Source: Alitta virens | Lineage: Eukaryota > Annelida > Polychaeta > Phyllodocida > Nereididae | NCBI GenBank assembly: GCA_932294295.1 | Contig: OW028582.1 | Location: forward strand, 1,210,315-1,274,314 | Direction: 5' to 3' | DNA length: 64,000 nt | Shown here: positions 24,108-36,190 of the stretch, one piece after another | Layout: each line of letters begins with the position of its first letter | Position numbering within the stretch: position 1 is the first letter of the stretch | Position numbers and translations under genes: made by a program | Notes under the pieces: model-generated | What the model was told of the DNA's origin: nothing | Database searches by the model: none | The model's input: only the letters and a program-made list of their open reading frames with translations

Positions 24108-24425
24108 CTCAATGCTACTGGGTCTGAAACTTAGTCATGCAGCTTATGTGACCAGCTACATGCAGATTTTATGATGAAAAGATGAGGCACGGAGCCTACA
24201 CAATGTTACACATTTACCATGGGTGGGTCTTTTTCTTGCCTCAGCATGGACACCGTACAATTATACACCTAAAATTTTGGGTGTCTTACAATCCACATGC
24301 AGCTGAGATGAAGCTCATGAAGAATGGGATCGAACCTGGGACCTTCAGCCGAACTGGCCAATATGGAATTGGGGAATGTCTCTTAACCATTAGGCCACCC
24401 AGCTGCATTATGATGTACCTGCCAG
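24108..24425 (-). mobile_element. tRNA-derived SINE (family 1), antisense
   Basis: Duplicate-block partner of 541-848; same orientation, head and truncation. Confidence 0.75.
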
Positions 24426-24535
24426 CATCCAGTTGTAGCTCCTGTCATCAGCACCTATATCATATTGTACATCTTGTGACGTGCAAAAAGTTCAATGGCC
24501 TGGTACATTAACATGGCAGAAATCCTGCAACCCAT

Positions 24536-24802
24536 GAAGAATGTCACATAGCATGTTTTATGTCAGGCAACATGATTGACATCCTGGAAAATGATACATT
24601 TGAAAGGTACAAGCTTCAAATTCCTGATTTTCACTCCAATAAATTAAAGTATATTCCAGATAATACACTTGCCGCCATGCCAAATTTAAGAGAACCGAGA
24701 CTAAGGCATAATAGCATAACTCATGTATCAGAGATCTTTGGTGTTTCACCTCCTATAGATTTTACCAGCAAACTTCAAATTCTTAATTGCTTGAGAATTT
24801 GA
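24536..24802 (+). pseudogene. leucine-rich-repeat protein relic, copy B
   Basis: Partner of 958-1233. The frame 24560-24802 reads LKYIPDNTLAAMPNLREPRL and HNSITHVSEIFG before the same stop. About nine residues differ from copy A, with no preserved bias to silent change that I can see, so a relaxed relic is likeliest. Confidence 0.55.
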
Positions 24803-25611
24803 TAGAGCACTAGAATCAAAGAAAATTATTACTCCGCCACATTTTTTTTATTTCTATCTAAAACCAATTGTTTATAGAATGTACTATGTAGTGCCCTGTA
24901 GGCTCTGTTACTTTTTCTCCCCATTCATTTAATTCCATGCAATATGCGAGGTTTTTATCAGCTACAAAACTTGACAGAATGCCTCACCATTCAATAAAAC
25001 AGGATTCCTGACATGGCTGGTGTTATGTTGGTCAGTGGGTGTGCCTACCTGATAGCCTTTAACCTCGAAGCCTGAAACAGAGCACAGGTCAGTTGGTGGT
25101 CAGAGATCAGAGGGAGAGGTTGACCAGCAAAACTGACCTGTGGTCACTGACACCGGACATTTCCAATCAATGTGTCAAATAACATTCTAGAGTGATATAC
25201 GTTTACGACTCATAGGTCATCAGATTCTGTAGATCAATGAGAAATGCCACCTTAATATACATGTATAAATTTCACATGTCAGCAAATATGGATCATTTCG
25301 TGGACTTTAATATAACCTGACATTCTCAGTGAAACAGGTAATGGAGAGAAAAATTAGGATTCTTGTTCACTAATTAAGTATGCGATTAAGTCTTGTCCAA
25401 TCAGGCTGTGGCAATTAAAGAATTAGTAAATAATGAAATGTCACTCATAATAATCTCGTTAAGAGGCAATTTAGCATCTGATTATACAGACGACTTTAAT
25501 TGTTGCAAGAACAGTGATTGACTGAATATAAACAGGGTCCTATTGAATTCTATTGGATGCTGGTGGGTTATAATGGACATTTACATTAAGGGATTTCTTA
25601 TGCAGGCCCAT

Positions 25612-25885
25612 CTAGAGTCTTTTTCAACTCCGTGGATAGTACGCAGCCCCACTCTCCGCTGGAGCATGCTTCATGCGCTGCATCTCAACGGAATGTCGAT
25701 CACGTGAGATGTTGAATTGGAGACCCCTTGTACTCATTGTCTACGCTGAGGCATGTAAAAGACCTCACCCATAGGTTAAATCTTTGATATGGAGTGAACT
25801 ATCATATCATCCTTATGTCTGCCTCTGGCAACTGGTAATATGTATGGGTTAAGCTTCGGACAAGACATATTGTACAAATATATAG
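25612..25885 (+). mobile_element. 5'-truncated SINE (family 1) body
   Basis: Partner of 1893-2160, with an extra internal repeat of the ACATATTGTAC motif and a longer T-run after it. Confidence 0.55.
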
Positions 25886-26175
25886 GACCAGACATATTGT
25901 ACACAAAATCTACCTCTCCTTTGGTACAAATAAAATAAAATAATACAAGGGTTTTTTTTTTTTTTTTGCAGTAGTGAAACAATGGATAAATGCAAAAAGC
26001 AAAAATGACAGGCTGTTGCATAATGCTTAAATTGATCTGCGCAGGTGCAAATCCTGAATCCAAAATGGGCCTATTTTTAGAATAGAATTGCTAACTTGGT
26101 TTTGGTTACCAACACACATTACAATAAAAGCCAGCTAAAAATATTGAAATTGTATTTATTTGGGCATTAACAGAT

Positions 26176-26248
26176 GGCCGCGTGGCCCAATGGATAAGGC
26201 GTCTGACTTCGAATCAGAAGATTGCGAGTTCGAGTCTCGTCGTGGTCA
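26176..26248 (+). tRNA. tRNA-Arg(UCG), copy B first gene
   Basis: Intact 73-nt body identical to 4028-4100; anticodon TCG at 26209-26211; TTTT downstream. Its partner in copy A (2412) has decayed. Confidence 0.95.
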
Positions 26249-26735
26249 ATCTCTTTTGCATGTGATATTATGAGGACTTATTGTAATATTTTAGTACAAC
26301 CTGGTCAGCTTTATCCAAAAAAAGTCAGTCCGCTAAGTCAATATATTTTAGTGACCACTGGAGTGTCATGTTTTGACTGAGAAGTCAATCAATATGACTA
26401 ATGGCATTGACTAAATCTGACTTATTTGTTCACTGAAGGTTAGAAAGTTAGTCGGCCTAAAAGTCAATATCTTTTAGTGACCACTGGAGTGTCATATTTT
26501 GACTGAGAAGTCAATCAATATGACTAATGGCATTGACTAAATCTGACCACTGGTTTGCCATGTTTTTTTAACCCTCAATCCCAACCCTAACCCTACCCTA
26601 CCCCAAATAACCCTTACCCACTTCAATGATTCAAAATAATATAGCCAAAATGTCTAAATGGATCATTGTAGAGGTTTCAGTGTGGAATATGGTGATTTGT
26701 ATGGTGGACTACAAGAGGATCCTTTGCAACCTTAC

Positions 26736-27331
26736 CTAGAAAGAACATAATAGTGCAAAAAGCTGCCATGGCAATTAGAGGTATGTAGACTATCTCAGGT
26801 TTTATAGTTAGTTCTCCTGTAAATAAAGATTCAATTATCAAGTATTTCACAACAAAGTGCCACAGAATTCAAAATATTCAAATATTGTCTTGTAGCATCA
26901 CAGTTTTACCTTGCTGAATTGGTTTTTAACGTCATGATCATTTTAAGTAAGAACAAGTAGGCAAAATAAATTGTTCAGAAACAATCTTAACAGGCCGATT
27001 AATGTCTATACTAAGCATTTATACAGAAGTTTCCATAAACATAGAAACTGAACTCCAGAAGATGTCACGTGAATGTAGGACTCTCATAGTTCTGATTTGA
27101 AGTCTATGAAAACTGTTTATGCTAACATTGGAATAACTGTCATTGGTTCACCTTTAACTCGGAAGCACTTCAGATGTCTTTCGTCCACATCATTCTTGCA
27201 TTGAAAAAGTCTATCACACAACTGAGTCATCAAAATGGAGATTAGAGAAGAGTTTTCCATTGCAGAATTTGATTCGTGAGGATAACATTAAAAAAGTTCA
27301 TTAGAGTGGCTTTGTAATCTTAGGCATACAC
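26736..27331 (-). pseudogene. CUB/LDLa receptor pseudogene, copy B (LDLa and TM exons)
   Basis: Minus-strand remnants of exons 5 and 6 of the intact gene. The LDLa exon (27331 to 27152, 180 nt) keeps both splice sites but has a TAA where the intact gene has a Glu codon before the conserved Cys. The membrane-span exon (26816 to 26736, 81 nt) is fully open with AG and GTAAGG intact, encoding KPEIVYIPLIAMAAFCTIMF. The other exons are missing. Less decayed than copy A, but not a functional gene. Confidence 0.85.
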
Positions 27332-27663
27332 CTGCGGAGAGACATTTAATTTCCACAGATTTTGTTGAAATAAAAATGCTTAATTGCTTAAAAACGTTGA
27401 TTGAGCACTAGAATCAATCTATAATATGATTCTACCACGTTTTGTGATTTCTATCAAAAAACAATTGCCTATAGAATGTTTATAGAATGAATCTAATATA
27501 AATTGTATGGTGTATAGAATTGCATTATGTGATAAGCCTTTGACACTATCAAAACACCTGCCACATCAAGTTAATATCTATTTTTGGGCACTGACATTCA
27601 TGGGAAAATAAGCTTATTTAGCATAAAATTGTGGTTAGGTATATAATATTCATAAAAACAGAT

Positions 27664-27736
27664 GGCCGCGTGGCCCAATGGATAAGGCGTCTGACTTCGA
27701 ATCAGAAGATTGCGAGTTCGAGTCTCGTCGTGGTCA
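27664..27736 (+). tRNA. tRNA-Arg(UCG), copy B second gene
   Basis: Intact 73-nt body, anticodon TCG at 27697-27699, TTTT terminator after ATCTC. Partner of 4028-4100. Confidence 0.95.
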
Positions 27737-27877
27737 ATCTCTTTTACATGAGGCATTATAAGGACTTATGGTAATATAGTTAAAGAAGTATACGACTATT
27801 TGGAGACTCTAGAGCAAACATGTATACATTCACACGACCCATAAGACATTGGGTCGAAGTGTCAGGAGCTAACATAT

Positions 27878-27918
27878 GGTCGTGTGGCCCAGTGGGATAG
27901 GGTGTCTGACTTGAATCT
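27878..27918 (+). pseudogene. tRNA-Arg 5'-half relic
   Basis: GGTCGTGTGGCCCAGTGGGA followed by TGTCTGACTTGAATC matches the acceptor, D-arm and anticodon arm, then homology stops. Confidence 0.55.
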
Positions 27919-27924
27919 GTATAG

Positions 27925-28175
27925 ACTTAAGAAATCTTTCTTAAAGTACAAGAGAAATTGATTCATATATTTTGAGTTTAGGCATTTTTTCTGAATTGCC
28001 TGCTTGTCAGAACAAGAATTGCATAAACTCAGCACATGAACATCGAATTATTCTGTAATTTCATTCTTAGGCCTTTAATACCATACGCCAGCTCATAGAC
28101 TATCAGAGAAATTGATTAGTTTTCTTTAGATTGGTAAACGAGAAAAACATGTACATAAATTGACAGGATAACACA
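27925..28175 (+). mobile_element. internal part of the TIR element of 4456-4775
   Basis: Shares TTTTCTGAATTGCCTGCTTG, the AGCACATGAACATC block and AGAGAAATTGATTAGTTTTC with 4456-4775 and 47280-47651; left terminal repeat missing. Confidence 0.55.
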
Positions 28176-28317
28176 TGAAAGCAATAAGGGCTTATTTCCG
28201 TTGTGGTCCAGTGGATGCGCTAAGCAGGGCTCGTTGGCATGAACAGTAAACGGTATGAACATTTTTATGTGGAAAAAAGGCCAAATTTTGACATCATACT
28301 CAATTCCACCATGACAT

Positions 28318-28668
28318 TGATAGATAAATGATAGATAGAAAGATAGACAGATAGACAGATAGACAGATAGATAGATAGAAAGATTGCTAGATAGATAAAT
28401 ATATATATATGGAAAGTGCAGCCCTCTAAGGCAAGTTCTTGCTGCTATTAAGAGTTGATTGATGAGGTGAGAGAGTGGAGGAGTCCACCCATTTTACATA
28501 TTTACCCCATGGGTGGGATCTTTTACTTGCCTCAGCATAGACACTGAGTACAAGGAACCGCCAATTTAACGTCTCAACCGAACGACATCCAGCTGCTGGG
28601 ATGTTGCTCATGAAGTGTGCCCATTGATATTTGACCTTGAATGTCACATGATCAACATAGAGCATGAG
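28318..28668 (-). mobile_element. GATA microsatellite plus SINE (family 2), antisense
   Basis: A GATA/GACA run (28318-28405) followed by the SINE body with the landmarks GTTGATTGATGAGGTGAGAG, TTTACCCCATGGGTGGGATC and CCTCAGCATAGACACTGAG. Read on the minus strand the element ends in a TATC repeat, as in the copies at 44790, 56412 and 58740. Its tRNA-like head is lost here. Confidence 0.7.
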
Positions 28669-28771
28669 ATTAAAAGATGTGATTGCATAACTTGGATTGA
28701 GTCTGTCTGTGAGTGGTTAAGAAATATAAATAAATATTAAGAAAAATTTAATTTTCAGAAAATCTGGGTTT

Positions 28772-28785
28772 GTTGCCAAGGCAAC
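28772..28785. promoter_or_regulatory. palindromic RFX X-box-like site
   Basis: GTTGCCAAGGCAAC is a full inverted X-box (GTTGCC, 2-nt spacer, GGCAAC). There is no recognised gene nearby; 28790-29350 is otherwise AT-rich and featureless. A chance or foldback origin is possible. Confidence 0.3.
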
Positions 28786-29367
28786 ATATTTCAAGCTTGG
28801 TTGCTGTGGAAAAAATGGTATCCCCCTAGCTTAAAAGAGCTACTTCTGAGGATTCTGAAAAGTACAAGATTGTGCTATGTCTGTGACTTGTCAAGCAAAA
28901 GTGGCATAGTGTTGTGTACTACCCTATAAACACAAAAAGTTTTCATCATATTGGACTGGGCATGCTGCAAAAATATTTATTACAAAAAATATATACTTAA
29001 AATGATTGTAGGAATCTTGCTGCAATATTTTCTAATTAATTTCACATCGGGAAATTTTTTTGACAATTTTATTTGGTAATATAATTTATAATATTTCTGC
29101 AGACTTTTCTAGGGTACACACTTTTATGATGTGACAATGTTTTCTCCATATATTGACATTATGTTAGTTAACATGATAATTTAAATATTGTGTTATATTT
29201 TGGTAATATCTGTTGGGAATATTGTCTCAAATATTACTGAAATGTTTGGGAGTCCATGTTATCACCTTGTGACAATAAGTTCTACAATATTGAATGCTGT
29301 GAAGATGTTCTGGCAATCATTTTTGAGAATATTTCTTGAAAACATAACTTTTTAGGGTCCACCTTTA

Positions 29368-29368
<1 letters not shown>

Positions 29369-29406
<38 letters not shown>

Positions 29407-29635
29407 TTGATATAGATATAGATATAGATAGATAGATAGATAGCTAGATAGATAAATAGATAGATAGATAGACAGATAGATAGATAGACAGATAGATAGA
29501 CAGATAGATAGACAGATAGATAGACAGATAGATAGATATGGAAAATGCAGTCCTCTAACGATTGATGAGGTGAGAGAGAGAGGAGTCCACCCATGTTACA
29601 CATTTACCCCATGGATGTGATCTTTTACTTGTGAC
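29369..29635 (-). mobile_element. GATA microsatellite plus truncated SINE (family 2)
   Basis: A ~170-bp GATA/GACA/GATATA array (29369-29540) abuts ~95 bp of the SINE 3' part (GAGTCCACCCATGTTACACA, TTTACCCCATGGATG). The frame on the minus strand that translates as SIYLSIYL repeats is a microsatellite artefact. Confidence 0.7.
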
Positions 29636-30111
29636 AACATTGGTCCAATGTTATGGCATGAATGTTACAACCTGTTTGTGTTTGCAGGGAACAGACCTCT
29701 ACTCGTACGGTAATCTACTCGATATTTCCTTTAAAGTATGACACAATGGAAATTTTGAAGTAATTTGGACTTGTATTTCAGAAATTGTAGCACTGTCTTG
29801 CTTTTCTCATCTGACACTGATTACACCGCAGTGCGAATGGCAATTATTGCGCCGAGATAAAATTCCAGATTGACAAACGAAAGGTTTCCATGCGAAAAAA
29901 CGCAATAGGAAATCAGGAACTTTGCACATATCACGATACTCATCACGACCATTTGAATGGAGGTGGATTCCGTAACAGGTTGAATCCCTTCCAATTTCCT
30001 ACACAATATAGAGTATGATATAGTATAGAACAGAGGAAACTTTACACATAAACAGTGACGATGATAATTTTTTCCAACAAATATGACATTTACAGCACTA
30101 GTAGTGTTTCG

Positions 30112-30352
30112 AGATAGATAGATAGATAGGTAGGTAAGTAGATAGGTAGGTAAGTAGATAGGTAGGTAAGTAGATAGGTAGGTAAGTAGATAGGTAGGTA
30201 AGTAGATAGGTAGGTAGTAGATAGATAGATAGATTGATAGATTGATAGATAGATTGATAGATAGATTGATAGATAGATTGATAGATTGATAGGAAGGTAG
30301 ATAGGTAGATAGTTAGATAGATTGATAGATAGGTAGATAGATAGATATGTGT
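30112..30352 (+). repeat. GATA/GGTA compound microsatellite
   Basis: GATA units, then a higher-order 20-bp unit GTAGGTAAGTAGATAGGTAG repeated about five times (30125-30205), then GATAGATT and GATA units, ending in a TG run that leads into a SINE. Confidence 0.9.
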
Positions 30353-30518
30353 GTGTGTGATTTGGGCTTTACGTTGTACTTCTGCACTTAATTAGGACAG
30401 GAAGGAACCATGGCAATGAGATGAAGGATGAAACAGCCATCCAACTTAGGTTCGACCTGGAATCGAACCCGGGACCCAGCGGTTGGAAGACCAGTGCGCT
30501 ACCTCTGAGCTATGCCCC
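30353..30518 (-). mobile_element. tRNA-Gly-like SINE (family G), antisense
   Basis: Minus strand reads a head with A-box TAGCTCAGAGGTAGCGC and B-box GGGTTCGATTCC, then the family body (CATCCTTCATCTCATTGCCA, AATACAGGACGTAAAGC in better copies). Same family at 31708, 34997, 36703, 38176, 46437, 54011-54868 and 59878. 30520-31250 shows no other feature. Confidence 0.8.
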
Positions 30519-31254
30519 AAATTGGTGATAGGACTATCAAGGTGAACATACAAAACAATATGGGTTTGTTCAATTTTTTTAGTTGACAAGTGTGTTCATC
30601 TGAGCCTAATTTGAAATTCCTTTCTATTGCTGATTGGTGAGGCAGATCAATAAAAGCCACCTATTTGTAATGTCCCTTTGAAGGTTATTGACTGACGTCT
30701 CACATTGCATCTGTTTAGCCGTTTGTGAATTTAGTCACATCTAAAATTCATGCCCGCATGACTTGCATGCTGATTCACTGCTGAATATCCTGAGATTCAA
30801 TACTTCTGTGGTACATACTGTTGCTGAAAGAAGTTCCATAAATTGCCTGAAAAGTTCCTGGTGAAGCACACAACTTGCCACAGAGCCTCACAGTGGATTG
30901 CAATGAAGTGTAGCCAGCCACTTGACAAAGTCTCCTGGTGATGTCACAATTTACCATGCTTCAGTGGTTCCCAATCGAGCCCACAAATAGAAATGGACTT
31001 AATTTCTTTGTTCTCAATTCCGGGTAGTCAGTTGTGTTTTAACGAGTAAATGCTTGGGTGAGCATGATCATCTATTGTGCAACAGAATTCAAAACACTAC
31101 AAATAAATTCGGGTCACTGTGTTTTAAAATCTCTTGACTGATTGTAAAATTGATATTGTGTAACTTTGCTCAATGAAATAACAGTTGACTAGCAATCCAC
31201 CGGCTCATTTAAAGCAGCAGATTAAGATAGTTTAAGTTATTAGGGAGGCAATCA

Positions 31255-31560
31255 TTTGTGCAAAACTATGACATGGTTGCCACACTTGGAATTGGACCGA
31301 TGGCCTGTTAGCCGCACTTCAATGCAATCAGCTGTAATGACATAATAAATCATCCTAAAAAGAGAACGCGATCAACAGCTTTAAGGACTATGCAACCAGT
31401 CATAATTTACCACGAGAACTGTACTTTCATTTTCTTGTTTATCTTTCTTTGGTTTATGACTGGATGTTGCTAGCGCAGAGCCCCTGGCTATCTTGTCCTG
31501 GATTAAAAGATCGCAGCGACTTAGCATGCTTAGTTGAAGTGACAAAAGATGCATTGACAA
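31255..31560 (-). repeat. dispersed repeat D, copy 1
   Basis: Inverted relative to 42270-42690: shares GTTTATCTTTCTTTGGTTTA, GCTAGCGCAGAGCCCCTGGC and AGAGAACGCGATCAACAGC. A third, diverged copy is at 53090-53770. Unclassified; could be a LINE UTR or non-autonomous element. Confidence 0.7.
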
Positions 31561-31707
31561 ACTCTTTCCTGATCTTCTTGCTTCAGTAGGGGCTTTTGTT
31601 GGACATAATTCACCAACCCAATCCTAAGCCATTTTAAGTCGACTTATTTTTCAGAAGTTCAATTAATTTACCATGGTTGTTAACCTCAAGGTAGGTGACC
31701 TAAGTCA

Positions 31708-31892
31708 GGGGTGGAGGCCGAGCTCACTGGTAGCGTGGGGCTTCTAACTACTTCACTGGGTCCCGAATTCAATTCTAGGTCGAGCCTTAGTTGGATGGCC
31801 GTTTCATCCCTCATCACATTGCCATGGTCCCTGCCTGTCTTAATTAGCTCAAATGGTGCAGAAATACAGGACATAAAGCCATAACCCACAAC
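31708..31892 (+). mobile_element. tRNA-Gly-like SINE (family G)
   Basis: GCCGAGCTCACTGGTAGCG and CGAATTCAATTCTAGG are the decayed A and B boxes; the body runs to AATACAGGACATAAAGCC. Confidence 0.8.
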
Positions 31893-32219
31893 CAGGTAAC
31901 CTAAATCATTTGCCTGAAGTTCACTTGTACTCACAAGACAAGACCACCCAGTATCCTGATACACAGAATGTGAAGTATTAAGTATACTGATAATACCTAG
32001 TTCAATTAAAAGTTTTAATAGTATTTTGTCAAAAATATTATAATAATATAATAACTGGAAATTATCCGTGAGTACTAGACAAAACTTGTTTATTTTACTT
32101 ATATTTTTACCTAAAAGTAAGTAAGTGTTATCAGATGTTGGTTGATGTTTCCATTTTGACAAGAACTTTTTCAAAAGGCATAAGAACATTAGTTCACACA
32201 TGGCTGAATACTTATAGTT

Positions 32220-32622
32220 TCGCCTGTCTAATCATTACGGCTCACAAATTATAGATGTTTAACATATTTCAATAAAAGTACAGTTAGTCATTAAAGGCAT
32301 GTGTAGAACGATAAAGAATTATCTTCTATACATAAATTATCAACAATCGTAATTTTTTTAATATTTCCAGATATTATTCCAAATTATCAAAATTTTGATT
32401 CAACTACCATTTTATAGCATAAAAATTACTTTATTCAACTCTGTTTCAGTATCATTTTAATATAATTTTAATATACATGTAATTATTCTCTCAATTTCAC
32501 ATTTATTGTTGTATATTCTCTTATTTGTATCTTTCAAAATGCTTGCTTGAGAATTAATTTGTACAAGCTCGATAAGCATATGTGCTTCTTCTGGTAAATA
32601 AACATACAAACAAACAAACAAA
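32220..32622 (+). mobile_element. possible LINE 3' untranslated end
   Basis: AT-rich 400 bp ending in CTTCTGGTAAATAAACATAC followed by an ACAAA run, the form of a non-LTR 3' tail. No coding sequence is visible upstream, so this is a weak call. Confidence 0.3.
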
Positions 32623-33139
32623 ACGGTTGACTCTGAACAGCTGTAGCAGTCTATTCCTGGCTGTAGATATAACTGGCTAAAACCAGCTGCTTCTGTCTAC
32701 TTCTAGCTGATAGTTAGCTTGCACCAAAAAAATATAAACCTAGGTAAATGTAAGAGATTTATCTTATACATCATAGATATGTTTAGTAGCAGGTAGCATT
32801 GTATAACAGAAGTTGTCCAGCTTTGTCTAGATTTAATTTGACGGGTCGTTTTTAATGAAACTGTATCTGGTTAAATAAAGTAAGACAGCGTTGTTTAGTT
32901 CATCGTCTACCAATGGTCAGTGCCATGGAGCTGAGTTTGGTCATCCACTAGGCTAAGTGAAATTCCACCAATCTCTCCACCATAGCCTTACTGGTAATTT
33001 GGCTGTCACCATTGATCAATATGGAAACCTGCTGCCTCTACATGATTGTGTAATGTGGATTTGACTGTGGGTGTGTAATGCGGATGCAGACTATTGGTAA
33101 TGTCGATTGCTTGCTGCTTATGTGGTGTACATGACATCT

Positions 33140-33198
33140 ATTACCAGTATCTGCATGATACACAGTGCAGCACTGTGTATCATTCAGATACTGGTAAT
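33140..33198. repeat. near-perfect 29-bp hairpin with 1-nt loop
   Basis: Arms 33140-33168 and 33170-33198 are reverse complements at 28 of 29 positions (outer end ATTACCAGTATCTG, inner end CACAGTGC/GCACTGTG). Confidence 0.9.
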
Positions 33199-33395
33199 AT
33201 AATATGTTCAAAACTATGTGTAAAAACCTAAATTATTGTATGGAAAAGACATGAAATATCATGCCAAAGACCAAAACATTGCTGCATGTATGTATGAACT
33301 TGAAATTACTTATAAACAGCAATTTTTTCACTCGCAAACACAGAATTGTGGAGATGGTGATTAGCAAAAGTAATGTTACTGCTGTTTTACAGTGC

Positions 33396-34195
33396 TAAGC
33401 AAAAGTACTGTTGCACGTGTATGATGTCATTTAAGCCACAGTACTGTCACTAACTGTATGAAGATAAGTAAAAGTACTGTCACTAACTGTACGAAGATAA
33501 CTAAAAGTACTGTCACTAACTGTACGAAGATAAGCAAAAGTACTGTTGCACGTGTATGATGTCATTTAAGCAACAGTACTGTCACTAACTGTACGAAGAT
33601 AAGTAAAAGTACTGTCACTAACTGTATGAAGATAAGTAAAAGTACTGTCACTAACTGTATGAAGATAACTAAAAGTACTGTCACTAACTGTACGAAGATA
33701 ACTAAAAGTACAGTCACTAACTGTACGAAGATAAGTAAAAGTACTGTCACTAACTGTACGAAGATAACTAAAAGTACTGTCACTAACTGTATGAAGATAA
33801 GTAAAAGTACTGTCACTAACTGTATGAAGATAAGTAAAGATACTGTCACTAACTGTACGAAGATAAGTAAAAGTACTGTCACTAACTGTACAAAGATAAC
33901 TAAAAGTACTGTCACTAACTGTACGAAGATAAGTAAAGATACTGTCACTAACTGTACGAAGATAACTAAAGTACTGTCACTAACTGTACGAAGATAAGTA
34001 AAAGTACTGTCACTAACTGTACGAAGATAACTAAAAGTACTGTCACTAACTGTACGAAGATAAGTAAAGATACTGTCACTAACTGTATGAAGATAACTAA
34101 AGTACTGTCACTAACTGTACGAAGATAAGTAAAAATGCTATCACTAACTGTACAAAGATAAGCAAAAGTACTGTCACCAATTGTATGATAATAAT
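33396..34195. repeat. 33-bp minisatellite
   Basis: About 22 tandem units built on ACTGTCACTAACTGTACGAA plus GATAAGTAAAAGT, with variants (GATAACTAAAAG, TATGAAG). The unit is a multiple of three, so both strands are open for over 120 codons (KSTVTNCTKIS on +, a hydrophobic LLIFVQLVTV on -). I treat both as artefacts of the period. Two longer left-end units contain a TTGCACGTGTATGATGTCAT insert. Confidence 0.95.
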
Positions 34196-34996
34196 CAAAA
34201 GTACTGTTGCTAGTTGTATGCTATTCACTTTTAAGCAAAAATTCTGTCACCATAACTGTACGTTGTATAATGGTGGAAGTGCTGAACACAATGGCATATG
34301 AAAGATAACAATTGGTCATAAAAGAAGGTACGCTATCTGGTCAATTCATGAATGCCATCCGGTTAATCCATGAATGCCATAGAATGTATTAATTAACAAA
34401 GAGATACCACTCATACCAATCTTGTCATATGGCAATGTAGTGTCTAATTGTGCAAAAAGATGATGATTCAATTAGTCCTTCGTGGTGGGGTGCCTACGAA
34501 AGATTTGATTGACTGCAAATGGACAGACGTCACCGCGTTCTATTTCCGGCGCAAAGACTGATGGGATAGCCTACCACGAAAGTCTTCCATCTGTTCCTGG
34601 CCACGTGATCAACATGTGATACTTGCTCCAACTTACACAAGACTGCTAAAGGAAGCTTTTAAGCTTGTTACCACAGCAACAAGATTGTTGAGGATCCCAG
34701 TTGGCAGAGATATGCCACTCATCTGCATATATGCCTGGTGTGTACATACTTTTCCTTTTAGAGACAATGAGCACACAGAGAAGAGTGTTTGTTCTGATTA
34801 ATAACGAATAAAAAGTGTATTTGTCCAGTGCTATTTGCAGCCTGTCTGCCTGTTGCTCGGCAGATTAGTTGCTCTGGATCAATGAGCAGGTGTGTGAAAA
34901 CAACATAAGGTGTCTTCTGGCTATTGATGTCCTGTGTCAGGGGGGGGGGTCACTATCTTCCAAATGATACTCTGTAAATATGGTTGATATATGTAC

Positions 34997-35190
34997 GGGG
35001 TGAGGGCCTAACTCAGTGGCAGTGCACTGGGCTTCTATCCACGGGGTACAAGGTTCAATTCCCGGTCGAGATTAAGTTGGACGGCTGTTTCATCCTTCAT
35101 CTCATTGCCATGGTCCCTGCCTGTCCTAATTAGCCTAACAGGTGCAGAAATACAGGACGTAAAGCATATATACACCCACAACCCCCCGTT
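34997..35190 (+). mobile_element. tRNA-Gly-like SINE (family G)
   Basis: A-box GCCTAACTCAGTGGCAGTGC, B-box AGGTTCAATTCCC, body to AATACAGGACGTAAAGC. 34200-34990 upstream has no recognised feature. Confidence 0.85.
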
Positions 35191-35734
35191 GACATATGTG
35201 CAACCTCACCACATTAGCTGGCATACTGAATTTCATGTTAATCTTTCGCTGACAGAGCAAATATTTACATTAATCAACATTTAATAATCAGCCAAGCACA
35301 ATTCTTTTGTTTTCTTTCTTTTTTTTTGCAAAGGTCCTGGTTTTTAAGAAATTATGACCATAGGCTGTATGCAAAGCATTTGTTAGAAAGAATCGAGGTC
35401 CCTGCAAGAATATGTTAATCAAATCACATACCAGTTTGATTATGGAATTATGCACAAGAAAAGATTTCATTTTGATATTCATCAGGCATCTTTTGTGTCT
35501 TTTTGATTTCAGGAAAACAAAACACCAATTAGATTTGCCCTGTAAACATGTCTATCTCTGTTCATTTTTTTGTACATGATTCTTGTGAGTGCATTAGAAC
35601 TGGATGAATCGCTGTCTCTGTAAAATTTACAAAAACAGCCAGAATTGTGTGGTTATTATATTTTGCGAGCTCCCCTTTGATGATGTATTTTAGGATTGAA
35701 ATATGATCACACATCGACCTTTCAACTGCTTTAC

Positions 35735-36190
35735 ATTTGCAAATGGTAAGTGAAGTAATTTAAATTGCTTTACATTTGGTAATGGTGAGTGAAGTAATTT
35801 AAATTGCTTTACATTTGGTAATGGTGAGTGAAGTAATTTAAATTGCTTTACATTTGGTAATGGTAAGTGAAGTAATTTAAATTGCTTTACATTTGGTAAT
35901 GGTAAGTGAAGTAATTTAAATTGCTTTACATTTGGTAATGGTGAGTGAATTAATTTAAATTGCTTTACATTTGGTAATGGTGAGTGAAGTAATTTAAATT
36001 GCTTTACATTTGGTAATGGTAAGTTAAGTAATTTAAATTGCTTTACATTTGGTAATGGTGAGTGAAGTAATTTAAATTGCTTTACATTTGGTAATGGTAA
36101 GTGAAGTAATTTAAATTGCTTTACATTTGGCAATGGTAAGTGAAGTAATTTAAATTGCTTTACATTTGCAAATGTTAAGTGAAGTAAATT
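35735..36190. repeat. 39-bp minisatellite
   Basis: About 11-12 units of TAATTTAAATTGCTTTACAT plus TTGGTAATGGTRAGTGAAG. The period is 13 codons, giving an open minus-strand frame (NVKQFKLLHLPLP repeats) that has no sign of being a real protein. Confidence 0.95.

Larger units (their letters stand above)
23737..28261. repeat. segmental duplication, copy B (pair with 1-4874)
   Basis: Direct copy of 1-4874 with indels: it lacks about 350 bp present in copy A around 370-540 and 4140-4480, and carries ~180 bp at 25260-25440 missing from A. Right boundary after AAACGGTATGAACA at 28248-28261, where copy A continues differently. Confidence 0.9.

Noticed and set aside
29352..29603. Frames reading [12 protein letters not shown] repeats (also at 44670 and 58714)
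   Set aside because: Translation of GATA/TATC microsatellites.
31686..32201. 171-codon minus-strand frame
   Set aside because: Its N-terminal-most and C-terminal parts overlap a SINE and AT-rich DNA; composition is low-complexity and nothing is recognisable.
33562..33997. Long open frames on both strands encoding 11-residue protein repeats
   Set aside because: They follow from a 33-bp minisatellite unit lacking stops; no signal, splice or promoter evidence.
33396..34195. Regular repeats resembling a CRISPR array
   Set aside because: Units are contiguous with no unique spacers, and the DNA is animal nuclear DNA.
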